In this document: in pieces, positions 1-6,993 of the stretch
Position numbering within the stretch: position 1 is the first letter of the stretch
Layout of the letters: every line of letters starts with the position of its first letter
Assembly (NCBI GenBank): GCA_013812805.1
Contig: JACCSV010000133.1
Coordinates: 1 to 8,302, forward strand
DNA: 8,302 nucleotides
Direction: 5' to 3'
DNA from: Sphingomonas sp.
GTDB lineage: Bacteria > Pseudomonadota > Alphaproteobacteria > Sphingomonadales > Sphingomonadaceae
Program-made: the position numbers and the translations under genes
Notes under the pieces: generated by a model
What the model was told of the DNA's origin: nothing
Database searches by the model: none
Seen by the model: the letters and a program-made list of their open reading frames with translations, nothing else

Positions 1-1349
1 GCGAAAGCCCGCTCATCGAGCGCCGCGACGACATGCTTACCGTCTTCTCCGGCGGCGAAAAGCCGCGCGAGAAGTGGCTGATCGGCACCGAGCACGAGAA
101 GTTCGTCTATCGCCTCGGCGACCACCGCGCCCCCTCCTACGACGAGCCCGGCGGGATCCGCGACCTGCTGCTGGGGATGACCGAGTTCGGCTGGTCGCCG
201 GTAATCGAGGACGGCAACGTCATCGCCTTGAGCGGCCCCGATGGCACCATCAGCCTCGAGCCGGCGGGACAGCTGGAGCTGTCGGGCGCGGCGCTGAGCA
301 ATTTACACGAGACCTGCGCCGAAGCGGGGCGGCACCTGCAGCAGGCCAAGGCGATCGGCGAGCGGCTCGGGGTCGGCTTCCTCGGCCTCGGCATGTGGCC
401 GGACAAGGCGCGAAGCGACCTCTCGGTCATGCCCAAGGGTCGCTACAAGATCATGCTCGACTACATGCCCAAGGTCGGCAGCCTCGGCCTCGACATGATG
501 CTCCGGACCTGCACCATCCAGGTCAACCTCGACTATTCGAGCGAAGCCGACATGGTCGCCAAGTTCCGCGTCGGCCTGGCGCTGCAGCCGGTCGCCACCG
601 CTTTGTTCGCCAACTCGCCGCTCACCGAGGGGAAGTCCAACGGCTATCTGAGCTTCCGCAGTCACATCTGGGAGGACACCGACAGCGGCCGCACCGGCAT
701 GCTGCCGTTCGTGTTCGAGCCGGGCTTCGGCTACGAGCGCTACCTCGACTATGCGCTCGACGTGCCGATGTATTTCGTCTTCCGCGACGGCAAATATATC
801 GACGTCGCCGGCGAGAGCTTCCGCGCCTTTCTGGACGGCAAGCTGCCCCAGCTGCCCGGCGAGAAGCCGCGGCTGACGGACTTCACCGACCATTTGTCGA
901 CCGCATTTCCCGAAGTGCGGCTCAAAAGCTTCCTGGAGATGCGCGGCGCCGACGGCGGCCGCTGGGGCAAAATCTGCGCGCTTCCGGCTTTGTGGGTCGG
1001 GCTGCTTTACGATGATGAAGCACTCGGCAGCGCGTGGGAGCTGGTCAAACATTGGACCATCGAAGAGCGCGAAGAGCTTCGCCGCTCGGTGCCCAAGCTG
1101 GGCTTGAAGGCGCCCGTCCCTGGCGACGGCACAATGCTGGAGCTTGCCCGGCAAGTGATCAGGATCGCGGCCGGCGGCCTCACCCGCCGCGCCCAGCTCA
1201 ACTCCGCCGGCGACAATGAAGGCGGGTTCCTCGACCCGCTCCACGACATCGTCGCCACCGGCCTGACGCCGGCCGACCGCCTGCTCGACCGCTTTCACAA
1301 AGATTGGCGCGGCGACGTCAGCCGCATCTATGAGGAATTGAGCTTTTGA
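1..1349 (+). CDS. gshA: Glutamate-cysteine ligase, N-terminus cut by window edge
   Basis: This enzyme joins L-glutamate to L-cysteine using ATP, the first and rate-limiting step of glutathione synthesis in the cytoplasm. It is of the plant/alphaproteobacterial type (GCS2 family), not the gamma-proteobacterial GshA type. Counting from the ATG at 33, the signatures are IGTEHEKF (residues 17-24), EDGN (59-62), EPAGQLELSG (76-85) and RTCTIQVNLDY (158-168). The ATG at 33 is probably not the true start. The frame is open to the left edge, and the ten codons before it read ESPLIERRDD, which matches the usual N-terminal stretch of this family (SPLIERR.DL). Some 10-20 residues are therefore probably missing; 448 are visible and relatives have about 455. 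The stop TGA at 1347-1349 overlaps the ATG of the next gene by one base, so the two are probably translationally coupled. Confidence 0.95.
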   Translation, partial: ESPLIERRDDMLTVFSGGEKPREKWLIGTEHEKFVYRLGDHRAPSYDEPGGIRDLLLGMTEFGWSPVIEDGNVIALSGPDGTISLEPAGQLELSGAALSNLHETCAEAGRHLQQAKAIGERLGVGFLGLGMWPDKARSDLSVMPKGRYKIMLDYMPKVGSLGLDMMLRTCTIQVNLDYSSEADMVAKFRVGLALQPVATALFANSPLTEGKSNGYLSFRSHIWEDTDSGRTGMLPFVFEPGFGYERYLDYALDVPMYFVFRDGKYIDVAGESFRAFLDGKLPQLPGEKPRLTDFTDHLSTAFPEVRLKSFLEMRGADGGRWGKICALPALWVGLLYDDEALGSAWELVKHWTIEEREELRRSVPKLGLKAPVPGDGTMLELARQVIRIAAGGLTRRAQLNSAGDNEGGFLDPLHDIVATGLTPADRLLDRFHKDWRGDVSRIYEELSF

Positions 1350-2320
1350 TGGACATCCAGACCAAACAGCGCCGCACCCTTTACCCGCCGATCGAGCCGT
1401 ACCGGTCTGGCCACCTTGACGTCGGCGACGGCCACAGCCTCTATTGGGAGCTCAGCGGCAATCCCGACGGCAAGCCCGCGGTCTTCCTCCACGGTGGCCC
1501 CGGCGGCGGGTCCAGCCCCGAGCACCGGCGGCAGTTCAACCCTGACGCCTACAACATCCTGGTGTTCGACCAGCGCGGCGCCGGCAAGTCGACGCCGCAC
1601 GCGGGGCTCGACAACAACACCACCTGGCACCTGGTCGAGGATATCGAGAAGCTTCGCGCCGAAGTCACCAAGGTCGACAAATGGCTGGTGTTCGGCGGCA
1701 GCTGGGGGTCGACGCTGTCGCTCGCCTACGCGCAAACCCACCCCGAGCGAGTGACCGAACTGGTGCTCCGCGGCGTCTTCCTGTTCGATCCCTATGAGAT
1801 CGACTGGCTGTACAAGGACGGCGGCGCTGCGGCCCTCTATCCCGATTACTGGCAGGAATTCGTCGGCCTTATCCCAGAGGATGAGCGTAGCGACCTGGTC
1901 GAAGCCTATCGCAAGCGGCTGACCGGCGACGATCCGGACGAGCGACATCGTGCGGCCAAGGCGTGGAGCGCGTGGGAGGCATCGACTGTCACCCTGCTTC
2001 CGAGCGAGGCGACGATGGAGCATTTCACCAGTCCGGAATTCGCCATCGCCATCGCCCGAATCGAAAACCACTACATGGCCAACCGCGGCTGGCTCGACGA
2101 AGGCCAATTGCTGCGCGGCGCCGAGAAGCTGCGCTCGATCCCGGGGATTATTGTCCAGGGCCGGCACGACTGCTGCACTCCGCCCAAGGCGGCGTGGGCG
2201 CTGAAGGAAGCGTGGCCCGAAGTCGACCTGCAGATCGTCCCTGACGGCGGGCACCTGTTCAACGAGCCAGGAATCCTCGACGGCCTGATCCGCGCCACCG
2301 ACCGCTTCGCCGGCCTGTAG
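1349..2320 (+). CDS. pip: Proline iminopeptidase (alpha/beta hydrolase, peptidase family S33)
   Basis: This is a cytoplasmic aminopeptidase that removes N-terminal proline from peptides. The 323-aa length is typical of the family. From the ATG at 1349, the visible parts are the oxyanion-loop motif HGGPGGG (48-54), DQRGAGKS (74-81), the nucleophile elbow GGSWGS with Ser118, the acid Asp274 in GRHDCCTP, and His302 in GGHLF. Together these give a complete Ser-Asp-His triad. The frame is also open to a TTG at 1346, but the ATG is preferred because it overlaps the gshA stop as TGATG. GAGGA at 1332-1336 is a possible, rather distant ribosome site. Proline release has no obvious tie to glutathione synthesis, so co-transcription with gshA may be incidental. 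The annotation as Pip rather than another S33 hydrolase is strong because the whole motif set fits, but the substrate is inferred. Confidence 0.93.
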   Translation: MDIQTKQRRTLYPPIEPYRSGHLDVGDGHSLYWELSGNPDGKPAVFLHGGPGGGSSPEHRRQFNPDAYNILVFDQRGAGKSTPHAGLDNNTTWHLVEDIEKLRAEVTKVDKWLVFGGSWGSTLSLAYAQTHPERVTELVLRGVFLFDPYEIDWLYKDGGAAALYPDYWQEFVGLIPEDERSDLVEAYRKRLTGDDPDERHRAAKAWSAWEASTVTLLPSEATMEHFTSPEFAIAIARIENHYMANRGWLDEGQLLRGAEKLRSIPGIIVQGRHDCCTPPKAAWALKEAWPEVDLQIVPDGGHLFNEPGILDGLIRATDRFAGL

Positions 2321-2353
2321 CGAGTGGGTCGAAGAAGCCGCTGGAATATTTGC

Positions 2354-2380
2354 GGAAAGTACGTAATGACCGCGAAATGA
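2354..2380 (+). promoter_or_regulatory. Possible Shine-Dalgarno plus 4-codon leader overlapping the kinase start
   Basis: GGAAAG at 2354-2359 lies 6 nt ahead of an ATG at 2366 that opens a frame of four codons (Met-Thr-Ala-Lys) ending at TGA 2378-2380. This stop overlaps the kinase start as ATGA (2377-2380). The kinase ATG itself has no ribosome site at normal distance, as GGAAAG would be 17 nt away. A ribosome could terminate on the leader and restart on the kinase. This is inferred from spacing alone, and such short frames arise by chance. Confidence 0.25.
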
Positions 2381-3345
2381 ATATGATCTGGGGGCAATTG
2401 CACGCGGGGCTTCAGACCGTCCTCGACACCGCGCTGGACGCGGTGATCGTGATGAATGAAGACGGCTGCGTCGTTGGCTGGAACGGCAATGCGGAGCGCA
2501 CCTTCGGCTGGACCGCCGAGGAAGCGATCGGCAAGCGCCTGAGCGACCTGATCATCCCCGACCGCTACCGCGAAGGCCATGAGCGCGGCCGAGTCCACTT
2601 CCTTGCCACCGGCGAAGGCCCGGTGCTTGACCGGCACATCGAGGTCGACGGCATAACCAGGGACGGTGTGGAGCTACCGATCGAACTGTCGGTCACCGCC
2701 ACCGAGCAGTTTGGCGACCGGGTCTTCGTCGGCTTCCTGCGCGATATCTCCGAACGCAAGGCGCAGTCGGAGCGTCAGCAGCGGATCCTCCAGGAATCCG
2801 AGCATCGCGTGAAGAACATGCTCACCGTTGTCGCTGCAATCGCCCAGCAGACCGCGCGCGCCTCCCCCGACATGGGCAGTTTCAGCAAGGCGTTCGCCGG
2901 CAGGCTCGAATCGCTTGCCCGCGCTCATGAACTGCTGGTCGGGCAGGTATGGCGTGATGTCGCCTTGAGCGCGCTTGCGGACCGCGTGCTCGGCGCCGAC
3001 GTCGCCCTGGGCCGAGCTCGCTACGGCGGCCCGGAAATCCTGCTCAAGCCCGGCCAGGTGCTCGGATTGTCGATGATCCTGCACGAGCTCTACACCAACG
3101 CCATCAAATATGGCGCCTTGTGCAACGATGAAGGCGGGCTCGAGGTCGACTGGACGTGCGGGGACGGGATTGTCGAGCTGACGTGGAACGAACATGGCCC
3201 GCCGTGCGAGTCGGACTCGGTCAGCAGCGGCTTCGGCAACCGGATGATCGCGATGAGCGTCAAATCCGATCTCAAGGGCACGATCGAGCGCGACTGGACC
3301 CCCAATGGGCTGACCGCAGTGCTGCGCTTCCCCCGGGACCCCTGA
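2377..3345 (+). CDS. PAS-domain sensor histidine kinase, HWE family
   Basis: This is a soluble sensor kinase of 322 aa with no transmembrane segment. Numbered from the ATG at 2377, a PAS domain with its PAC tail occupies about 12-124 (ending FVGFLRDISERK). A linker follows, then the phospho-acceptor box EHRVKN with His143. The N-box is LHELYTNAIKYGAL, with the HWE-family His236-Glu237 and Asn241. The family W-x-E motif is WNE at 270-272 and the glycine box is GFGNRMI (285-291). HWE kinases act in alphaproteobacterial light, oxygen and general-stress signalling. The PAS sequence shows no flavin-binding Cys motif (NCRFLQ) of LOV domains, so its ligand is unknown. No response regulator lies in the window, so it is an orphan here. 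Alternative starts are TTG 2350 and ATG 2383; ATG 2377 is chosen but not certain. It lies 56 nt after pip on the same strand. Confidence 0.92.
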   Translation: MNMIWGQLHAGLQTVLDTALDAVIVMNEDGCVVGWNGNAERTFGWTAEEAIGKRLSDLIIPDRYREGHERGRVHFLATGEGPVLDRHIEVDGITRDGVELPIELSVTATEQFGDRVFVGFLRDISERKAQSERQQRILQESEHRVKNMLTVVAAIAQQTARASPDMGSFSKAFAGRLESLARAHELLVGQVWRDVALSALADRVLGADVALGRARYGGPEILLKPGQVLGLSMILHELYTNAIKYGALCNDEGGLEVDWTCGDGIVELTWNEHGPPCESDSVSSGFGNRMIAMSVKSDLKGTIERDWTPNGLTAVLRFPRDP

Positions 3346-3356
3346 GGCAGGCCAGG

Positions 3357-5504
3357 CTACTCGCCGGGGCGGTACACCCGTTCGACGTGGCCGCTGAGCT
3401 GCTCGGGATAGAAATAGACTTCGCGAAGAGCGCCTGACGCGTAGCGGCCGGCCTGGTCGTTGAAGTGGCGCGAGCGCGGATCACCGCTCTCCCCGCCGGC
3501 GGTGACGGCGCGGGCACGGATCCGGGGGCCGAATTCCACCACCGCGACGAAGCTGTTGCCGCCGGTTCCGTACCAGCGCTTGGTGCCGGGCTTCGCGGAA
3601 GCACCGAATGACGCGAGGGAGCCCCAGCGGCCGGAGCTGAAAGCAACCGGGATGCTCGGCGCGGCGTCGCTGAACGGGTGATTGATCGCCCTCGAGATAC
3701 GCTGGAAGCGGTTGATCTCGCCCCACGGCACGCGCCAGCTGCCAAAATCGCGCTCCATGCGGGCGATGGCGGTACGTAAAGTCGCGAGCTTCTGCGCGCT
3801 GGAGAGGCGGTCGAGGCGCGCATAGACCGGCACCGAGATGTCCGCCGCGGGGCTGGTGACGGCCTTCCAAAGCTCGTCGCCCCAGAAGTTGGCGATGCTA
3901 TTGGGGATGGACGTGGCACTCCAGCGGTGATCCCAGCCGCGAAGCACCGCGATTGGCTCTGCCAACCGCGCTCTCATTGGGTCTCCGCTCGGCAACGCGT
4001 CCCAGGCGGCGACGAGGCCTGGCACCAGCTTCTCGAAGCCCGGCTGGCGAGTGCTGTAGGCTGCCGCCTGCAGACCCTCGAGCGTCCAGCCGCGGCTCCC
4101 GCCGAGCAGCGCCACCGCATGTTCGCCGCGCGGGTTCTCGCCGAACGTGTCCATATATTTGGGGAAGCCCGCGGCATTGGGACCGTTGGCGCCAGCCGCC
4201 GACCACGGCCAGTTGTTGGTGTTTTGCACCCAGCCGCTTGCCGGCGCAACAGCCGCCGGGAGCGCCGATAGCGGCGTCAGACCGCGCCAGTCGGTCGCCG
4301 GATTGCTGCCATCGACTGCTTTCGTATAATCGTAAGGGCCCTGACGCAGTGGCACGAACTGCGGGTGAAGATAGGCAATCGTGCCCTTGCTGTCGGCAAA
4401 GATTGTGTTGTTCGAACTGTTGGCGCGCAGCGCCGAGACTTGCATGAATGACGCGAAATCAGTGGCTTTGGTGCGCAAGTAGGATTGCTGCAGCGCCTCG
4501 ACCGGCGAATCCATCATCGCAAAGGCTATCCAGCGCCCGTCCTTGGTGCGAACGATCGGGCCGCGGTGGGTGCCGTAGGTGATGAAATTGCGCGCCGCCA
4601 TCCGGCCGCGCGGCGACTTATAGCGGATCGTCACCCGTTGCTTCTGCAGCGGCCGCCACTCGGAGCCGAAGCGGTACATCAGCTGCCCGGAGCGCCGCTC
4701 GACCGGGTAAGCGAATTCGTCGACGCTATCGACCCCGCTTGACGTGTGCATCCAGCCGGCGTTGGTGTTGAAACCCTGGTAGATGAAGAACTGGCCCCAG
4801 GTCGCGGCGCCGTAGGCGTTGAGCCCCTGCCCGCTGGTCACATGCTGTTCCGAGCGGAAGAAGAAGCTGGTGTGCGGGTTGATCAGAAGCAGCGCTTTGC
4901 CATCGCGGGTCAGCGCCGGGGCGATGGCGATGCCGTTGGACCCCCTGGGCTCGGGGTCGAGTTCAGCGGCGGCTAGGGTCGACCTGCCGGAATAGAATGT
5001 CTCCAGCGCTTTGAGGTCGATCCGTTCGATGTCGCCGCCGATGCTGCCTTCGGTGAAGGACAGCGCCATCCACGGCTCGAAGCGGGTCAGTACCCGCGGC
5101 TTCACCTGCGGGTGCGTGGCCAGGTAATAATTGAGGCCGTTCGCCCAGCTGGTCATCAACGCCTGCATCCAGCCCGGGCAGCGGGTGTAATCGCGTTTGA
5201 GCTCCTCCTCGCCGACGTAGAGTCGCGCGCGAAGGTCCTGCCAGATCGCTTTCCCCCCTTCCGCTTCGGCGGTGCGCCCGAGCGCCGTCAGATAATTGGC
5301 CTCGATGCGCGGGAAGTCGTCCTCGGCCTGCGCGTAGATCATCCCGAACACCGCGTCGGCGTCGGTCGGCGCGTTGATGTGGGCAATGCCCCAGTCGTCA
5401 CGCGTGATCGTCACTCGCGAGGCTTCCGCTTTCCAGCGGTTTAGCTCGGCCGGTGAAGCGGCGGCGGTCAGAAGGAAAGCGAGCGGGAGGAGGGACAGGC
5501 GCAT
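3357..5504 (-). CDS. Secreted penicillin acylase family protein (Ntn hydrolase, S45-like)
   Basis: This 715-aa precursor is probably exported to the periplasm and cut autocatalytically into alpha and beta chains. A signal peptide is seen: one Arg, a hydrophobic core, and candidate cleavage after AAA (16) or SPA (19). The expected autocleavage site is Gly188|Ser189 in RGSNGIAIAP, making Ser189 the N-terminal nucleophile of the beta chain. His211 in INPH falls at beta-chain position 23, where cephalosporin and acyl-homoserine-lactone acylases keep a His. Asn366 in NNTIFAD is the probable oxyanion Asn. GFNTNAGWMHT (244-254) also fits the family. The substrate cannot be told: beta-lactam side chains, AHLs and N-acyl amino acids are all possible. 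The start is set by the signal peptide. AAGGGG lies only 2 nt upstream of the ATG, and an AGGGG 11 nt upstream sits inside a hairpin. The gene ends TAG, tail-to-tail with the kinase. Confidence 0.93.
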   Translation of the reverse strand: MRLSLLPLAFLLTAAASPAELNRWKAEASRVTITRDDWGIAHINAPTDADAVFGMIYAQAEDDFPRIEANYLTALGRTAEAEGGKAIWQDLRARLYVGEEELKRDYTRCPGWMQALMTSWANGLNYYLATHPQVKPRVLTRFEPWMALSFTEGSIGGDIERIDLKALETFYSGRSTLAAAELDPEPRGSNGIAIAPALTRDGKALLLINPHTSFFFRSEQHVTSGQGLNAYGAATWGQFFIYQGFNTNAGWMHTSSGVDSVDEFAYPVERRSGQLMYRFGSEWRPLQKQRVTIRYKSPRGRMAARNFITYGTHRGPIVRTKDGRWIAFAMMDSPVEALQQSYLRTKATDFASFMQVSALRANSSNNTIFADSKGTIAYLHPQFVPLRQGPYDYTKAVDGSNPATDWRGLTPLSALPAAVAPASGWVQNTNNWPWSAAGANGPNAAGFPKYMDTFGENPRGEHAVALLGGSRGWTLEGLQAAAYSTRQPGFEKLVPGLVAAWDALPSGDPMRARLAEPIAVLRGWDHRWSATSIPNSIANFWGDELWKAVTSPAADISVPVYARLDRLSSAQKLATLRTAIARMERDFGSWRVPWGEINRFQRISRAINHPFSDAAPSIPVAFSSGRWGSLASFGASAKPGTKRWYGTGGNSFVAVVEFGPRIRARAVTAGGESGDPRSRHFNDQAGRYASGALREVYFYPEQLSGHVERVYRPGE

Positions 5505-5514
5505 GACCCCTTGT

Positions 5515-5534
5515 ACCCCTGCGGAGGCAGGGGT
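5515..5534. repeat. Hairpin A, perfect 8-bp stem
   Basis: ACCCCTGC (5515-5522) pairs perfectly with GCAGGGGT (5527-5534) around the loop GGAG. On the acylase mRNA this hairpin ends 10 nt before the start codon and contains the better-spaced AGGGG ribosome-site candidate, so folding could limit acylase translation. Confidence 0.8.
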
Positions 5535-5577
5535 CCAGCCGCGCTGCGCCAGCAGCGCTCACGCGCTGAACTGGACC
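5532..5577. repeat. Inverted repeat B, outer 7-bp stem enclosing a 7-bp hairpin
   Basis: GGTCCAG (5532-5538) pairs with CTGGACC (5571-5577). Inside it, GCGCTGC (5541-5547) pairs with GCAGCGC (5552-5558) around a 4-nt loop. An alternative inner hairpin is CAGCGC (5553-5558) with GCGCTG (5563-5568). Bases 5532-5534 are shared with hairpin A, so A and the outer stem of B cannot both form fully. Confidence 0.75.
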
Positions 5578-5622
5578 ATGATGAAAACGCACCGTCTCCC
5601 CGACGGTGCTGGTTTTCATCAT
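5578..5622. repeat. Long hairpin C, 19 bp with one 2-nt bulge
   Basis: The outer arms ATGATGAAAAC (5578-5588) and GTTTTCATCAT (5612-5622) pair over 11 bp. The inner arms GCACCGTC (5589-5596) and GACGGTGC (5602-5609) pair over 8 bp. The loop is TCCCC, and the only interruption is TG at 5610-5611. It ends 24 nt before the transporter ATG. There is no T-run after either arm, so it does not look like an intrinsic terminator. Confidence 0.85.
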
Positions 5623-5646
5623 CTTCTCAGGGTTACAACAGCGGCC

Positions 5647-6945
5647 ATGACCACAGCAAAGCAACCACGCACGCCGCTGCGCCGAGTGATCATGGCGAGC
5701 CTGATCGGGACCACCATCGAGTGGTACGATTTCTTTCTCTACGGCTCGGCGGCGGCGCTGGTTTTCAACCGCTTGTTCTTCCCCGACTACGACCCGCTCA
5801 CCGGCACCCTGCTCGCCTTCGCAACTTATGCGCTCGGCTTCGTCGCCCGGCCCGTCGGCGGAGTCGTCTTCGGCCATTACGGCGACCGCATCGGCCGCAA
5901 GCGGTTGCTGATGCTGAGCCTCATCCTGATGGGCGTCGCGACCGTGCTCATCGGGTTGCTGCCGACCTACAACCAGATCGGCGTGTGGGCGCCGATCGCG
6001 CTGATCGCGCTTCGTCTGGTGCAGGGGTTCGCGGTCGGCGGCGAATGGGGCGGCGCGGTGCTGATGGCGGCCGAGCATGGCGGCGCGGCCAGGCGCGGCT
6101 TCTATGCAAGCTGGCCGCAGGCGGGCGTTCCCGCCGGCAGCCTGCTCGCCGCCGGAGTGCTGGCCCTGATGGCGGGGGTGCAGAGCGAGGAGGATTTCCT
6201 CGAATGGGGCTGGCGGGTGCCGTTCATCCTCTCGGCGCTGCTGGTCGTAGTCGGTTTCTACATCCGCAACCGGGTGACCGAGAGCCCGATGTTCGAGCAG
6301 GCTCTCGATGAGGCCGAAGCGCCGCCCAAGGCCCCGGCGCTGGAGGTGTTTCGCGAGCGGCCCAGGGCGCTGCTGCTCGGCGCGGGCCTGAGGATCGGCG
6401 AGAATATTTCCTATTACATCCTGACCGTTTTCTCGCTGACCTATCTGGTCGATGTCGCCGCGGAGAGCCGCAGCCTCGCGCTCAACGCGCTGCTGATCGG
6501 CGCCGCGGTGCAGTTCTTCGCCATCCCGCTGTTCGCGCTTCTGTCCGACCGCATCGGCCGCCGCTTGGTCTATGCGTTCGGCGGCTTCGGCCTTGCCGCC
6601 TGGGCGTTCGTCATGTTCCCGCTGCTTGGGAGTGGCGACAATGCCTCGATCGTGCTGGCGCTGGTCGTCGGCCTGGTCCTCCACGGCGCAATGTACGGGC
6701 CGCAGGCGGCGTTTATCACCGAGCTGTTCCCAACCCGCATCCGCTACTCGGGCGTGAGCTTGGCCTACCAGCTCACCGCCATCGTCGGCGGCTCGCTCGC
6801 CCCGATAATCGCGCTCGCGCTCTACCAGCAATACGGCTCGGCGACCCCGGTTGCGATCTACGTCGCGGTGGCGTGCGCGGTCAGCGGGCTGAGCGGATTG
6901 CTGGCGCGGGAGACGCGGGGGGTTGAGCTGGCGGAGGTTCGCTAA
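5647..6945 (+). CDS. MFS transporter, metabolite:H+ symporter (MHS) family
   Basis: This is a 432-aa inner-membrane proton symporter with the usual twelve-helix length. MHS signatures in order are EWYDFFLYG in helix 1 (25-33), RPVGG (68-72), the loop 2-3 motif GHYGDRIGRKR (76-86), GGEWGGA in helix 4 (131-137), ESPMF before the central loop (212-216), the repeated loop motif DRIGRR (301-306) and ELFPTRIRYSG (359-369). Relatives such as ShiA, ProP, KgtP and CitA carry shikimate, betaine/proline, 2-oxoglutarate or citrate, so the cargo is probably a carboxylate or zwitterion but is not identifiable here. The frame is open far upstream to 5374, but that part crosses the divergent acylase gene and the hairpins. 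The ATG at 5647 is the first that gives a normal MHS N-terminus. No strong ribosome site is seen; AGGG at 5629-5632 is 14 nt away. The gene is divergent from the acylase, which suggests a shared pathway. Confidence 0.93.
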   Translation: MTTAKQPRTPLRRVIMASLIGTTIEWYDFFLYGSAAALVFNRLFFPDYDPLTGTLLAFATYALGFVARPVGGVVFGHYGDRIGRKRLLMLSLILMGVATVLIGLLPTYNQIGVWAPIALIALRLVQGFAVGGEWGGAVLMAAEHGGAARRGFYASWPQAGVPAGSLLAAGVLALMAGVQSEEDFLEWGWRVPFILSALLVVVGFYIRNRVTESPMFEQALDEAEAPPKAPALEVFRERPRALLLGAGLRIGENISYYILTVFSLTYLVDVAAESRSLALNALLIGAAVQFFAIPLFALLSDRIGRRLVYAFGGFGLAAWAFVMFPLLGSGDNASIVLALVVGLVLHGAMYGPQAAFITELFPTRIRYSGVSLAYQLTAIVGGSLAPIIALALYQQYGSATPVAIYVAVACAVSGLSGLLARETRGVELAEVR

Positions 6946-6948
6946 TGC

Positions 6949-6973
6949 ACGCAATGGCTGGAATGCGGACGTT
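6949..6973 (+). repeat. Direct repeat, left copy
   Basis: This 25-nt stretch beginning ACGCAATGG and containing GCGGAC matches 7313-7337 at 21 of 25 positions by eye. It starts 4 nt after the transporter stop and ends 20 nt before the small membrane gene. Sequences of the form GCAATGGGTsGAAAGCGGACrTT are, as I recall, scattered between genes in several alphaproteobacteria; this was not checked. Confidence 0.55.
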
Positions 6974-6993
6974 AGGCTGTTTAGCTTGAGTGA

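Larger units (their letters stand above)
5515..5622. repeat. Composite block of inverted repeats filling the divergent intergenic region
   Basis: Three adjacent inverted repeats fill 108 of the 142 nt between the acylase ATG (5504) and the transporter ATG (5647). They are detailed in the next three entries. The left part, read in one frame, encodes TPAEAGVQ. I recall this peptide and its reverse-frame partner (DPCLRRG) as a recurrent spurious translation of a dispersed extragenic palindrome in sphingomonads. That family assignment is from memory and was not searched. No transposase, flanking target duplication or CRISPR-like periodicity is seen. Confidence 0.75.

Noticed and set aside
303..2254. 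Long antisense frames opposite gshA and pip (303-1298 and 1328-2254)
   Set aside because: Same composition artefact; both lie over genes with complete family motifs, and their products show no recognisable domain.
2343..2366. GGAAT followed by CGTAA upstream of the kinase as a general-stress (EcfG-type) promoter
   Set aside because: The spacing is about 14 nt, whereas EcfG promoters need about 16-17 between GGAAC and CGTT, and the -10 half does not match.
3156..3437. 93-codon plus-strand frame bridging the kinase and acylase ends
   Set aside because: It is out of frame with the kinase, Arg-rich, has no motif, and overlaps two well-supported genes.
5578..5622. Hairpin C as an intrinsic terminator
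   Set aside because: No run of T follows on either strand, and it lies upstream of two divergent gene starts, where there is no transcript to end.
5515..5622. Short CRISPR array or insertion sequence
   Set aside because: There are no equal-length direct repeats with spacers, no transposase frame and no target-site duplication; only adjacent palindromes of different sequence.
5374..5646. N-terminal extension of the transporter to an ATG at 5374
   Set aside because: It would overlap the acylase coding region and its signal peptide and translate the hairpin repeats. MHS proteins begin close to the first helix, as they do with the ATG at 5647.
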